A DNA stretch of 64,000 nucleotides. It comes from Solimonas terrae (GTDB taxonomy: Bacteria > Pseudomonadota > Gammaproteobacteria > Nevskiales > Nevskiaceae). The notes below the pieces were generated by a model. It did not search any database and was not told where the DNA came from. It worked only from the letters and a program-made list of their open reading frames with translations. The stretch is taken from assembly GCF_011067135.1 (NCBI RefSeq), contig NZ_JAAMOW010000011.1:1-64000 (forward strand), given 5' to 3'. This document shows positions 9,134 through 19,065 of the stretch, in pieces; within the stretch, counting starts at the first letter, position 1, and the number at the start of each line of letters is the position of its first letter. The translations under genes were made by a program, and so were the position numbers.

Positions 9134-11410
9134 TCAGACCGGCTCGAGCTGCGTTGCCTTCTCGCGTCCTTCCAGCTCGAAAGCAAGCTGGTCGTTTTCG
9201 CCGAGTTGCACGTGCACGCGGCCACCGTTCGCGAGCTTGCCGAACAGCAGCTCCTCGGCAAGCGGCCGTTTCAGACTTTCCTGGATCACGCGCGCCATCG
9301 GCCGCGCGCCCATCTTGATGTCGTAACCGCGGTCGGCAATCCACAGCCGCGCCGACTCGTCGACTTCCAGGTGCACGTTCTTGGTGCTGAGCTGCTCCTC
9401 GAGCTGCAGGATGAACTTGTCGACGACCCGCAGGATCTCGCGACGCTCCAGCGGCGCGAACTGCACGATTGCATCGAGCCGGTTGCGGAATTCCGGCGTG
9501 AACATCTTGCGCATCACTTCCATCGCGTCGGTGGCGTGATTCTGCTCGGTGAACCCGACCGAGCGACGCGCTGATTCCTCGGCACCGGCATTGGTCGTCA
9601 TCACCAGGATGATGTTGCGGAAATCCGCCTTGCGGCCGTTGTTGTCGGTCAGCGTGCCGTGATCCATGACCTGCAGCAGCAGGTTGAACACGTCCGGGTG
9701 CGCCTTCTCGATTTCATCGAGCAGCACGACCGCGTGCGGATGCTTGATCACGCCCTCGGTCAGCAGGCCACCCTGATCGAAGCCGACATAACCCGGCGGC
9801 GCGCCGATCAGGCGCGAAACCGTGTGCCGCTCCATGTACTCGGACATGTCGAAGCGGATCAGCTCGATGCCGAGCAGCTGCGCCAGCTGGCGCGTGACTT
9901 CGGTCTTGCCGACGCCGGTCGGACCGGCGAGCAGGAAGTTGCCGATCGGCTTGTCCGGACTGCCGAGACCCGACCGTGACAGCTTGATGCACGCGGTCAA
10001 CTGTTCGACCGCGTCGTCCTGGCCGTAGATCACCAGTTTGAGGTCGCGCTCCAGCGTCGCCAGCTTGTCGCGATCATTGCTCGACACGCTCTTCGGCGGA
10101 ATGCGCGCGATCCGCGCAACGGTTTCCTCGATGTCGCGGACCTGCACGGTCTTGCGACGCTTCGATTCCGGCAGCAGGCGCAGCCGCGCCGCGGCTTCGT
10201 CGATGACGTCGATCGCCTTGTCCGGCAGATGCCGGTCGGTGATGTGGCGGTGCGACAGTTCGACCGCGGTGCGCAGGGCGCCGCGCGTGTACTGGACCTG
10301 ATGATGGTCCTCGAAGCGCGCGCGCAGACCTTCGAGGATCTTGACCGCATCCTCGACGGTCGGCTCGCCGACATCGATCTTCTGGAAACGCCGCGCGAGC
10401 GCGCGATCCTTCTCGAAGATGCCGCGGAATTCCTGATAGGTGGTCGAACCCATGCAGCGCAGCTCACCCGAGGCGAGCAGCGGCTTGAGCAGGTTCGAGG
10501 CATCCATGACGCCGCCACTGGCGGCGCCGGCACCGATGATCATGTGGATTTCATCGATGAAGACGATCGAGCCCGGCCGCTTCTGCAGCTCGACGATCAC
10601 CGCCTTGAAACGCTTCTCGAAATCGCCGCGGTACTTGGTACCGGCGATCAGACTGCCGAGATCGAGGCTGTAGACGACCGCATTCTTGAGCAGATCCGGC
10701 ACCTTGCCCTCGACCACCAGCCAGGCCAGGCCTTCGGCGATCGCGGTCTTGCCGACGCCGGCTTCGCCGACCAGCAGCGGGTTGTTCTTGCGGCGCCGGC
10801 ACAGCGTCTGCATGACGCGCTCGACTTCCAGATCGCGACCGATCAGGGGATCGATGCGGCCTTCGGCGGCACGTTCATTGAGATTGACCGCGTACTGTTC
10901 GAGTGCGCTCTGCGTCTGGCCCTTTTCGGCGCCGTCCTCGTTCTGTTCCTGTTCGGCCGGCTTTTCCGGGGCCGCGCCGTTCTTGGCGATGCCGTGCGAA
11001 ATGAAGTTGACGATATCGAGGCGTGTCACGCCCTGCTCGTTGAGCAGGAACACGGCATGCGTGTCCTTTTCCGAGAAGATCGCGACCAGCACATTGAGCG
11101 TCGACACCTGCTTCTTGCCGGCGGCCTGAACATGGTAGATCGCCCGCTGCAGCACGCGCTGGAACGACAGCGTCGGCTGCACTTCGTGCTTCTCGACGTC
11201 GCGGATCGACTGGATGTGGTCGCGGATGTACTCCTTGAGCGCCAGTTCGAGCTTGTCGGTATCGGCACCGCCCGAATTCAGGGCCTCGGCGACGTGCGTA
11301 TCCGACAGCAGGGCGAGCAGCAGGTGCTCGACCGTCAACAGCTCGTGACCTTCCATGCGTGCCGAAACGAACGCCGCGTCGAGAGCCTTCTGCAGTTCTT
11401 CGCTAAGCAT
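9134..11410 (-). CDS. clpA: ATP-dependent Clp protease ATP-binding subunit ClpA
   Basis: Hexameric AAA+ unfoldase that feeds substrates to ClpP, including N-degron substrates delivered by ClpS. The 758 residues comprise an N-domain (1-145), a short charged linker, a D1 module with Walker A GEAGVGKT (215-222) and Walker B VFIDEIH, and a D2 module with Walker A GPTGVGKT (495-502). The ClpP-docking loop reads ARRSVGFTEQ, a VGF version of the usual IGL/IGF tripeptide. It lies 73 bp downstream of clpS on the same strand and is probably cotranscribed. Confidence 0.97.
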   Translation of the reverse strand: MLSEELQKALDAAFVSARMEGHELLTVEHLLLALLSDTHVAEALNSGGADTDKLELALKEYIRDHIQSIRDVEKHEVQPTLSFQRVLQRAIYHVQAAGKKQVSTLNVLVAIFSEKDTHAVFLLNEQGVTRLDIVNFISHGIAKNGAAPEKPAEQEQNEDGAEKGQTQSALEQYAVNLNERAAEGRIDPLIGRDLEVERVMQTLCRRRKNNPLLVGEAGVGKTAIAEGLAWLVVEGKVPDLLKNAVVYSLDLGSLIAGTKYRGDFEKRFKAVIVELQKRPGSIVFIDEIHMIIGAGAASGGVMDASNLLKPLLASGELRCMGSTTYQEFRGIFEKDRALARRFQKIDVGEPTVEDAVKILEGLRARFEDHHQVQYTRGALRTAVELSHRHITDRHLPDKAIDVIDEAAARLRLLPESKRRKTVQVRDIEETVARIARIPPKSVSSNDRDKLATLERDLKLVIYGQDDAVEQLTACIKLSRSGLGSPDKPIGNFLLAGPTGVGKTEVTRQLAQLLGIELIRFDMSEYMERHTVSRLIGAPPGYVGFDQGGLLTEGVIKHPHAVVLLDEIEKAHPDVFNLLLQVMDHGTLTDNNGRKADFRNIILVMTTNAGAEESARRSVGFTEQNHATDAMEVMRKMFTPEFRNRLDAIVQFAPLERREILRVVDKFILQLEEQLSTKNVHLEVDESARLWIADRGYDIKMGARPMARVIQESLKRPLAEELLFGKLANGGRVHVQLGENDQLAFELEGREKATQLEPV

Positions 11411-11483
11411 CAGCGACCTCCGCGCGTGAGCGCGACTTGTGCATCCGAATGAAAAACAACTCCGCCTGACCTCAACTGTCCGT

Positions 11484-11813
11484 TCATCCCTGCACCTTCT
11501 CCATCACGGTCAACAGGGGATGCTGGTTCTTGCGGGCGTAGGCGTTGACCTGCGCCGTCTTGGTTTCGGCGACCTCGGCCGGGTAGACCCCGGCAACGCC
11601 ACGACCCGCCGTATGAATCTCCAGCATGATCTGTACCGCCTTTTCGCGGGAATGCCGGAAAAACTCCTGCAAGACCTGGACCACGAATTCCATCGGCGTG
11701 TAGTCGTCGTTGATGACGACGACCTTGCACATGGGTGGACGCGCAAGTCTGGGCTTGGCTTCTTCCAGTGCCAGACCCTGCCCCGCATCACCGCGTTTGA
11801 CCTCGTTCGCCAT
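11484..11813 (-). CDS. clpS: ATP-dependent Clp protease adaptor ClpS
   Basis: Adaptor that binds primary N-degron residues (Leu, Phe, Trp, Tyr) and delivers the substrate to ClpA. In its 109 residues the core is [20 protein letters not shown], where the N-D-D-Y-T-P-M-E-F signature forms the binding pocket. The downstream helix has the [19 protein letters not shown] block, and the N-terminal extension is disordered, as in other ClpS proteins. It is upstream of clpA and close to both aminoacyl-protein transferases, so most of the N-degron pathway is within 5 kb. Confidence 0.95.
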   Translation of the reverse strand: MANEVKRGDAGQGLALEEAKPRLARPPMCKVVVINDDYTPMEFVVQVLQEFFRHSREKAVQIMLEIHTAGRGVAGVYPAEVAETKTAQVNAYARKNQHPLLTVMEKVQG

Positions 11814-11891
11814 GGCGTCAGTTTACCGTCGTCCCCTCATTGTGGGGACAGCGGCAGGCAACTCAAGCGGACATTCGTGCGGGGATTTGCG

Positions 11892-11920
11892 GCCGGCCAT
11901 CGGTTGCCGGGCCATGGCCG
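11892..11920. repeat. Inverted repeat after the cyclase stop codon
   Basis: GCCGGCCAT and its reverse complement ATGGCCGGC are separated by about 13 bases and end beside the stop codon at 11922. The arms resemble the REP-like palindromes elsewhere in the window, but the GATC and small-palindrome parts are missing. It could serve as a 3' hairpin for the cyclase mRNA. Confidence 0.5.
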
Positions 11921-11921
11921 G

Positions 11922-14150
11922 CTACTTGTGGGTAAAGGTGAACGCGCCGTCCCACGGAAAACCCGGCGGCTCGCGGCGCAGGATCGCGATGCGTTCGAGA
12001 AACAGCTCGTAGACACGGTGCGGACGGGGGCCGCGGGCGAGACTGCGCAGCTCCCGCTCGGCCGCGTCCCAGTCCTGATCGCGGTACAGCTTCATCGCGC
12101 CGCGGTGACGCGCCAGATCCTGGCGCAGATCGGGATCGATTTCGTCCTTCGGACCGATCGGCTCGTAGATCGCGACCGGCTCGTCCTTGCCCTTGACGCG
12201 CACCAGATCGAGTTCGCGGAACGCCCAGTCCGAAGGCATCGTGTCGCGGGTCGCCTGCGTGCAGATGATCGCCACGCCGTATTCCTTGGTCAGGCCTTCG
12301 ACACGCGATCCCAGGTTCACGGCATCGCCCATCACGGTGTAGGCGCGACGGAATTCCGACCCCATGTTGCCGACACTCATCTTGCCGGTATTGATGCCGA
12401 CCCCGACCTGCAGGGCCGGCCAGCCGCGCGCGGCAAAGTCGGCATCGAGATCGCGCAGGCGGTGGATCATGTCGAGCCCGGCGCGCACGGCATTGAAGCC
12501 ATGATCCGGATCGGCCAGCGGCGCCCCCCAGAACGCCATGATCGCATCGCCCATGTATTTGTCGATGGTGCCGCGGTATTTCTGGATCACGCCGGTCTGC
12601 TGGCTGAGGAAGGCGTTCATCAGCGCCGCCAGTTCACGGGCGTCGAGCTTTTCCGAGATGCTGGTGAAGCCGCGCACGTCCGAGAACAGCACCGTCATCT
12701 CGCGGCTCTCGCCTTCCATCGACACTTCGCCGCCACGCTCGGCCATTTCCGCGACCACTTCCGGCGGCACGTACTCGCCGAAACTCTTGGAAATGCTGCG
12801 CGCGCGGCGCGACTCGATGAAATAGCCGTACAGCAGATGGGCCATGAACAGCGCCAGCGTGAACACCACCGGCACGCCGAGCGGCATGATGAAATCGGCG
12901 CCGCTCCATAGCGCAAGCGCCAGCGCGATCAGCGCCGCGACGATCGCAAAGCCGGCGATCGCGCTCCAGCCGGCCGAAAGGCGCACGAACGCCAGCGCCA
13001 GCAGTACCGCCACCACCAGCAGCATGACCGCTTCGATGCCGTCGTAGTACGGCGCCTTCTGGCGGATACCGCCGTGCAGGATGCCGTCGATCAGGTTGGC
13101 GTGGACCTCGACGCCGGCAAACACCTTGTTGACCGGCGTCGAACGCAGATCGAGATAACCGGCGGCGGTCGCACCCATCAGCACGACCGCGTCCTGCAGC
13201 ACGGCCGGATCGGCAACGCTGCCGCGAATCACATCGGTCGCCGACACGTAATTGAACGTGCGGTTGTCACCGCGATACGGCACGTACGCCGCAACCTCGG
13301 CGTCGACCGGCACGACGTGCTGGCCGACCCGCACATCCTCCAGGTGCAGGGAACTGCGCACATCGGGCGGATCGAAGTCGAGGCTCAGCGGCGGGTCGCC
13401 GAGTGCCAGCCTCGCGACGCTGAGTGCCAGCGACGGATAGATCGCACCCTGGTACTGCTGCATCAACGGCACGCGGCGGTAGACGCCGTCGAAATCGACG
13501 CTGGGATTGTCGAAAAACCCGCAGTGCGCGACCGCATTTTGCAGGGTCGCAACGTTGCCGCCGACGCCTTTCGGCTGCAGCAGATCCAGGTCGTAGAGCT
13601 TGGCGCCCTGGGCGTCGATCAGCGGTGCGCACAGCGCGCCGGTCATTTCCGGCTCGCCGGCGCCGATGCCGGGCTTGAAGAAGTAACCCAGCACGACCGC
13701 CCGACCGTGCAGGGCCTGCGCGAAACGCGCGTCATAGTCGACCTCGGCGTCGATCGCCGAACGGCGCTCGGCGACGCCCGGCAGATCGGCCAGCTCACCG
13801 TCCGCCAGGGTCCGCCACAGACGACTGGCCTTGTCGTCGGCCTCGGCAAATGCGATGTCGAAGCCGAGCACGCGTGCGTGGTAACGGTCGAACAGGTTGT
13901 CGACCAGTGTCGCCAGCTTGTCGCGCGTCCACGGCCACTGCCCTTCGGCGGCGAGGCTTTTCTCGTCGAGATCGACGATGACGATCCTGGGGTCGGCGTG
14001 ATGCGGCAGCGTCACCAGCACACGCGCGTCGTAGGTGAAAGCCTCGACCACGTCGAGCAGCCGGGATGGCAGGATGCGCGAGGTGTGCAGCAGAAACAGC
14101 GCAAACACCACGGCACTGATACCGAAGCGAACCTGCGTGCGTCGCGACAT
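11922..14150 (-). CDS. CHASE2-domain adenylate cyclase (class III)
   Basis: Inner-membrane receptor cyclase of 742 residues. An N-terminal helix (about 11-24) is followed by a periplasmic CHASE2 sensor (about 35-360, with IVIVDLDEKSLAAEGQWPW and VVLMGATAAGYLDLRSTPV). Three helices follow (about 372-440), then a catalytic domain (about 480-640). The catalytic set is complete: metal-binding D491 (FSDVRGF) and D535 (KYMGDAIMAFWG), base-selecting K531 and D609, and transition-state N612 and R616 (DAVNLGSR). This set predicts ATP as substrate and cAMP as product. The ligand is unknown, and the gene stands alone between clpS and the type II secretion genes. Confidence 0.9.
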   Translation of the reverse strand: MSRRTQVRFGISAVVFALFLLHTSRILPSRLLDVVEAFTYDARVLVTLPHHADPRIVIVDLDEKSLAAEGQWPWTRDKLATLVDNLFDRYHARVLGFDIAFAEADDKASRLWRTLADGELADLPGVAERRSAIDAEVDYDARFAQALHGRAVVLGYFFKPGIGAGEPEMTGALCAPLIDAQGAKLYDLDLLQPKGVGGNVATLQNAVAHCGFFDNPSVDFDGVYRRVPLMQQYQGAIYPSLALSVARLALGDPPLSLDFDPPDVRSSLHLEDVRVGQHVVPVDAEVAAYVPYRGDNRTFNYVSATDVIRGSVADPAVLQDAVVLMGATAAGYLDLRSTPVNKVFAGVEVHANLIDGILHGGIRQKAPYYDGIEAVMLLVVAVLLALAFVRLSAGWSAIAGFAIVAALIALALALWSGADFIMPLGVPVVFTLALFMAHLLYGYFIESRRARSISKSFGEYVPPEVVAEMAERGGEVSMEGESREMTVLFSDVRGFTSISEKLDARELAALMNAFLSQQTGVIQKYRGTIDKYMGDAIMAFWGAPLADPDHGFNAVRAGLDMIHRLRDLDADFAARGWPALQVGVGINTGKMSVGNMGSEFRRAYTVMGDAVNLGSRVEGLTKEYGVAIICTQATRDTMPSDWAFRELDLVRVKGKDEPVAIYEPIGPKDEIDPDLRQDLARHRGAMKLYRDQDWDAAERELRSLARGPRPHRVYELFLERIAILRREPPGFPWDGAFTFTHK

Positions 14151-14432
14151 GCTGTTTCCCCCCCCGGAACGCCTGCAGGCTACTCAAGCCATCGGCGGCC
14201 CGCAAATCGGCCCGCCCTGGCAGCCGGCCAGCGCGACCGCGAGCGGCAAGCAAAGCCGGGTTTGCGGCCGGCCCGGCACGTTCCGGCCGCGAGTTTGCCG
14301 ATTGTCCGTCCGCCGGGCCAGCGCGTCGCCGCGCGGTATTTCGCGTCCGAAGCGCGGCGATTCGCTCAAGTGTTCGATGGACGCCCAATAACTGCTTACA
14401 AAACCGAGCTATTTCCTTTCGGCATGCACAGG

Positions 14433-14438
14433 TATGAT
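14433..14438 (+). promoter_or_regulatory. Possible -10 element very close to the gspC start
   Basis: TATGAT ends only 8 nt before the gspC ATG (14447), and no Shine-Dalgarno sequence is visible between them. If it is a true -10 box, transcription would start at about 14445-14447 and the mRNA would be nearly leaderless. The -35 region (TATTTC at 14410-14415) is poor, so this is tentative. Confidence 0.3.
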
Positions 14439-14446
14439 CGCTGCCC

Positions 14447-15310
14447 ATGACTTCCAGCCTCAGCCTGCAGCCGTTCGCCCGGCTTTACGAGCAACACGGC
14501 CGCAAACTCCCGCCGGTCGCCGTTCTGCTGCTCGTCATCGTCATTGCCTGGCTGTCGGCACGTCTGGTCTGGGCGCTGATTCCGACGCCGGCCGCTGCAC
14601 GCTGGCAGGCGCCAACGCTGCCGGCGCAGCAGGCGACCAGCCATCGGCAAACCGATGTGCAGGGCATCGTCGACCACAATCTGTTTGGCGTCTATCAGGC
14701 CGTGCCGGATGCACAGAGCGCGGCGGAGGCGCCGGAGACGCGCCTGTCGCTGACCCTGATCGGCATTCTGTCCGCAACCCAGGATCGTGAATCGCGCGCC
14801 CTGATCGGCAGCTCGAACGGCGACGAGAAGCCCTACGCGATCGGCGATGACGTGATCCGCGGCGTCAGCCTGCAGGCCATCTTCCCGGATCGCGTGATCC
14901 TGTCCCGTGACGGCAGCCTGGAGACCCTGCGCCTCAACAAGGACGCACCGAGCACGGCCACCGCCGGCGCCCCGCCGTCCTCGGTGCCGAGCGGCACCGC
15001 GCAGATGCTGACGCAGATCCGTGACGAAGTACTGACCGATCCGAGCAAGGCGTCGCAGTACATCCGCGTGCAGCCCGCCAACGTCAACGGCCAGCTCAAG
15101 GGCTTTCGTGTCTATCCGGGCCGCGAGCGCGGTGCGTTCAACCAGCTCGGCCTGCGGCCCGGCGATCTGGTGACGCAGGTCAATGGCATACAATTGGACG
15201 ACAGTCAGAAAGCCCTGCAGATGCTCACCGAACTGAGCAAGGCCAACAGCGTGTCACTGACCGTCGAGCGCGGTGGCCAGACCCAAAACTTCAACGTGAC
15301 CCTCAATTGA
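14447..15310 (+). CDS. gspC: Type II secretion system protein GspC
   Basis: Inner-membrane clamp protein that links the secretin GspD to the inner-membrane platform. The 287-residue protein has a short cytoplasmic N-terminus, one membrane helix (about 24-45, VAVLLLVIVIAWLSARLVW), and a periplasmic homology region (about 65-165, DHNLFGVYQ followed by LSLTLIGILSATQD). A C-terminal PDZ domain (about 205-287) includes FRVYPGRERGAFNQLGLRPGDLVTQVNG. The 4-nt contact with the next frame points to coupling with gspD. Confidence 0.93.
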   Translation: MTSSLSLQPFARLYEQHGRKLPPVAVLLLVIVIAWLSARLVWALIPTPAAARWQAPTLPAQQATSHRQTDVQGIVDHNLFGVYQAVPDAQSAAEAPETRLSLTLIGILSATQDRESRALIGSSNGDEKPYAIGDDVIRGVSLQAIFPDRVILSRDGSLETLRLNKDAPSTATAGAPPSSVPSGTAQMLTQIRDEVLTDPSKASQYIRVQPANVNGQLKGFRVYPGRERGAFNQLGLRPGDLVTQVNGIQLDDSQKALQMLTELSKANSVSLTVERGGQTQNFNVTLN

Positions 15311-15315
15311 TCCCT

Positions 15316-17475
15316 ATGAAGCTCCGCCGACTCGCGGTTTGCGCGCTGGCAACCCTCGCATGGCTGAGCGCCGCGCCCGCTCGGGCGGACATCACGCTCA
15401 ACCTGAAGGATGCCGACATCAACACGCTGATCGCGACCGTCAGCGACGTCACCGGCAAGAACTTCATCGTCGACAACCGGGTGAAGGGCAAGGTCACGGT
15501 GATTTCGGCCTCGCCGATGAGTTCCGACAGCCTGTACGCGACCTTCCTCGCGGTGCTGGAGGTCAACGGTTTCGCGGCCGTGCCGTCCGGCGAGGCGATC
15601 AAGATCATTCCCGACGCCAACGTCAAATGGGAAGGCGGCGCCTACAGTTCCGACGGCAGCCGGCTGGCGCGTGACGAGGTCGTCACCCACGTCTACCAGC
15701 TGCAGAACGTCAGCGCGGCGCAGCTGGTACCGATCCTGCGGCCGCTGATGCCGCAGTGGGCGCATCTTGCCGCGTATCAAGCCAACAACACGCTGATCAT
15801 TGCCGACCGCGCCGCCAACGTCCGTCGTCTCGGCAACCTGATCGCGCAGATGGACCAGGCCGGCGACCGCGACATCGAGAACGTGCATCTGCAGTACGCG
15901 TCGGCGTCGGAAGTGGTGCGCGTGCTGACGACGATGGCGCAGCAGGACAAGCAGGCCGACCCGACCAGCAAGCCGGCGTCGGTAATTGCCGACGAGCGCA
16001 GCAACAGCATCCTCATCAGCGGCGACAAGGCCGACCGCGAACGCCTGCTGGCGGTCGTGCGTCAGCTCGACGTCAAGCTGCCGGATGGCGGCGCCACGCA
16101 GGTCGTCTACCTGCGCTACGCAACGGCGGAAAATCTCGCGCCGATCCTCGAAGGCTACGCGCAGAACGTCAAGCAATCGCAATCGGGTGGCGTCGGCGGA
16201 GCCGCCGCGGCCCCGGTCACCAGTTCCTCGTCCTCCTCCGGCGGCAGCGGCGACACGCGCGTGCTCGCCGACAAGGACACCAATGCGCTGATCATCACCG
16301 CCACGCCGAAGGTGATGCGGCAGATTCGCGACGTCATCGCGCAACTCGACATCCAGCGCGCACAGGTGCTGGTCGAAGGCATCATCGCCGAAGTCAGTGC
16401 CAACAAGCAGAAGGATGTCGGCGTCAACTGGACGGTGTTCAATCCCAACAGCATCGCGGCGGCCGGCATTCTCAGCGACTCGGTGACGACCGCGCTGACC
16501 AACTACGCCAGCACCGGCCAGACCTCCTCGGCACTCAGTGCCCTCGGCCAGGGCATCAACATCGCCGGCGGCGGCCAGCACGGCTCGACGATCTTCGGCG
16601 TGCTGTTGCAGGCGCTGCGCGGCGACGGTAACACCAACATCCTGTCGACGCCGTCGCTGGTCACGCTCGACAACGAGGAAGCCAAGTTCTCGGTTGGCCA
16701 GGAAGTGCCGTTCCTGTCCGGCAGCTACTCGAACAGCGGCACCACCAGCAGTTCCGGCGTCGTCAATCCGTTCCAGACCATCGATCGCAAGGACGTCGGC
16801 ACGACCCTGTCGGTAACGCCGCAGATCAGCGGCGAAGGCAATACCGTCAAGCTCAAGCTCAATCTCGAAATCTCCGGCATCGCCAGCGGTGCGGCCGGTT
16901 CGTCGAACCTGATCACCAACAAGCGCACGCTGAGCAACGTGGTGGGCATGGAAAGCGGCCAGATCCTCGTGATCGGCGGCTTGATCGACGACCAGATCCA
17001 GACCCAGAAGACGGCGATTCCGCTGCTCGGCGACATCCCGCTGCTCGGCGGACTGTTCCGCAGCACCTCGGTCAAGAAGTCCAAGCAGAACCTGATGTTG
17101 TTCATCCGGCCGACGATCCTGCGCCGCGCCGAGGACATCGATTACTACTCGCGCAAGAAATATGCGGTTGTCCAGCAGAGCCTGATCGATGCCGCCAACG
17201 CCACCGGCGGCAAGGGCAATCCGCTGTTGCAGCCCTACGACCAGATTCTCAACGACACGCCGCCGAAGGCGCTGCCGGGCACGGCACCGACCAGCCCGAC
17301 CGTGCCGCCGGTCAACGCCGATCCGGGCGCGATCGCGCCGACCGCCGCCAGGCCGGGCGACGAACCGCCGGCCGAGCCGCCGCTGAAATCGCCGGCCGGC
17401 CAGGCCGACACGCCGAGCGACACGCCAGCCGAAGCGCCGGCCACGGCTCCGACCGAGGCGCCGCAGTCGAACTGA
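15316..17475 (+). CDS. gspD: Type II secretion system secretin GspD
   Basis: Outer-membrane secretin that forms the exit channel for folded exoproteins. From the ATG at 15316 it has 719 residues with a Sec signal peptide ending PARA. An alternative TTG at 15307 adds three residues and overlaps gspC. N0-N3 domains follow, starting DITLNLKDADINTLIATVSD. The secretin core includes VPFLSGSY, GTTLSVTPQISGEG and the GGLIDDQ / IPLLGDIPLLGGLFR blocks. The last roughly 80 residues are Pro/Ala-rich and disordered. No pilotin-type gene is visible nearby. Confidence 0.96.
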   Translation: MKLRRLAVCALATLAWLSAAPARADITLNLKDADINTLIATVSDVTGKNFIVDNRVKGKVTVISASPMSSDSLYATFLAVLEVNGFAAVPSGEAIKIIPDANVKWEGGAYSSDGSRLARDEVVTHVYQLQNVSAAQLVPILRPLMPQWAHLAAYQANNTLIIADRAANVRRLGNLIAQMDQAGDRDIENVHLQYASASEVVRVLTTMAQQDKQADPTSKPASVIADERSNSILISGDKADRERLLAVVRQLDVKLPDGGATQVVYLRYATAENLAPILEGYAQNVKQSQSGGVGGAAAAPVTSSSSSSGGSGDTRVLADKDTNALIITATPKVMRQIRDVIAQLDIQRAQVLVEGIIAEVSANKQKDVGVNWTVFNPNSIAAAGILSDSVTTALTNYASTGQTSSALSALGQGINIAGGGQHGSTIFGVLLQALRGDGNTNILSTPSLVTLDNEEAKFSVGQEVPFLSGSYSNSGTTSSSGVVNPFQTIDRKDVGTTLSVTPQISGEGNTVKLKLNLEISGIASGAAGSSNLITNKRTLSNVVGMESGQILVIGGLIDDQIQTQKTAIPLLGDIPLLGGLFRSTSVKKSKQNLMLFIRPTILRRAEDIDYYSRKKYAVVQQSLIDAANATGGKGNPLLQPYDQILNDTPPKALPGTAPTSPTVPPVNADPGAIAPTAARPGDEPPAEPPLKSPAGQADTPSDTPAEAPATAPTEAPQSN

Positions 17476-17477
17476 AC

Positions 17478-18962
17478 ATGGAAGCAGGTTTCCGGCGTCC
17501 GCCGTTCACGTTTGCAAAACGGCATGGCCTGATCGTCACCGAAGACCGCGGCGATCACGTGATCGCCGTCGCGCGACCCGGCATTGCCATCGACGCGGTG
17601 CAGGAAACCCGGCGCTTCGTCGGCCGGCCGCTGCGCCTGCAGTCGGTGTCGCCGCAGGAATTCGATGCCCTGTTGTCGCGCACCTACGAAGGCCAGACGG
17701 CGGCAACGGCGAGCCTGATGGACCGCCTGCAGGACGACGAGGCGGACCTCGACGCGCTGGCGCTGGCGCTGCAGGACAGTCAGGACCTGCTCGAATCGGA
17801 TGACGACGCGCCGGTCATCAAGTTCATCAACGGCCTGCTGGTCGAGGCGATTCGCGAGAACGCCTCCGACATCCACATCGAGAGCTTCGAGTCGCGCCTG
17901 CAGATCCGCTTCCGCGTCGACGGCGTGCTGCGCGAGGTGATGGCACCACCGCGCCAATTGGCGCCGCGCCTGGTTTCGCGCATCAAGGTCATGGCCAAGC
18001 TCGACATCGCCGAAAAGCGCCTGCCGCAGGACGGCCGCATCTCGCGCGCGTTCGGCGGCCGCAAGGTCGACGTGCGCGTCTCGACGATTCCGACCGGCGT
18101 CAATCAGGAACGCGTGGTGATGCGTATCCTCGACAAGCAGGCCGAGAAGATCGATCTCGAGCATCTCGGCCTCGACGAGATCTCGATCGCCGCGCTCAAG
18201 CGCATCATTCATCACCCCTACGGCATCCTGCTCGTCACCGGCCCGACCGGTTCCGGCAAGACCACGACGCTGTACTCGGCGCTGTCGGTGCTGAACGACC
18301 ACTCGCGCAACATCATGACGGTCGAAGACCCGATCGAGTATTACGTCGACGGCGTCGGCCAGACCCAGGTCAACACCAAGGTCGAGATGACGTTCGCGCG
18401 CGGCCTGCGTGCGATTCTGCGCCAGGACCCGGACGTCGTGATGATCGGCGAAATCCGCGATCTGGAAACCGCACAGATCGCCGTGCAGGCGTCGCAGACC
18501 GGTCACCTCGTGCTCTCGACGCTGCATACCAACACCGCGGTCGGTGCCGTCACGCGCCTGCGCGACATGGGTGTCGAGCCCTATCAGCTGTCGTCTTCGC
18601 TGGTCGGCCTGATGGCGCAACGCCTCGTACGCAAGCTCTGCAAGCATTGCAAGGAGCCGTACGAAGCAGGCACGGTCGAGAAGGAACAGCTCGGGCTGGA
18701 TCCGAGCCGGCAGCTGACCCTGCACAAGCCGGTCGGCTGTCCGCTGTGCCGGCATACCGGCTATCTCGGCCGCAGCGGTGTGCACGAGGTGATCGAAGTC
18801 GACCGCACGCTGGAGACGATGATCCACGACAACGCCTCCGAACAGCAGCTCGAAGCCTACGCGCGCACGCAGAGCCCGGGCATCCTGCAGTCCGGCCGCG
18901 ACAAGGTGATCGCCGGGCTGACGACGCTGCGTGAAGTGCTGCGCGTGACGATCGAGGACTAG
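17478..18962 (+). CDS. gspE: Type II secretion system ATPase GspE
   Basis: Cytoplasmic hexameric ATPase that drives pseudopilus assembly. In its 494 residues, the N-terminal domain (1-110) docks on GspL, Walker A is GPTGSGKT (255-262), and the Asp box and Walker B follow (DPDVVMIGEIRDLETAQIA). A zinc-binding tetracysteine region (CKHC, then CPLC) lies in the C-terminal part, as in canonical GspE. It starts 2 nt after the gspD stop. GspL, its usual partner, is not encoded in this window. Confidence 0.96.
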   Translation: MEAGFRRPPFTFAKRHGLIVTEDRGDHVIAVARPGIAIDAVQETRRFVGRPLRLQSVSPQEFDALLSRTYEGQTAATASLMDRLQDDEADLDALALALQDSQDLLESDDDAPVIKFINGLLVEAIRENASDIHIESFESRLQIRFRVDGVLREVMAPPRQLAPRLVSRIKVMAKLDIAEKRLPQDGRISRAFGGRKVDVRVSTIPTGVNQERVVMRILDKQAEKIDLEHLGLDEISIAALKRIIHHPYGILLVTGPTGSGKTTTLYSALSVLNDHSRNIMTVEDPIEYYVDGVGQTQVNTKVEMTFARGLRAILRQDPDVVMIGEIRDLETAQIAVQASQTGHLVLSTLHTNTAVGAVTRLRDMGVEPYQLSSSLVGLMAQRLVRKLCKHCKEPYEAGTVEKEQLGLDPSRQLTLHKPVGCPLCRHTGYLGRSGVHEVIEVDRTLETMIHDNASEQQLEAYARTQSPGILQSGRDKVIAGLTTLREVLRVTIED

Positions 18963-19065
18963 CGTGCGGCTTTCCCCCACTTCGGCGTTTGCACCGCAAA
19001 CGGCCCCTCTCTCTTGCGCTTCGCAGGCGAGTGGCATTGGCGCGGCCGGCGGCCGCAGGTAAGTC

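Noticed and set aside
17235-19037. 600-codon minus-strand frame antisense to gspD/gspE
   Set aside because: No recognisable domain and mirror-image composition of gspE.
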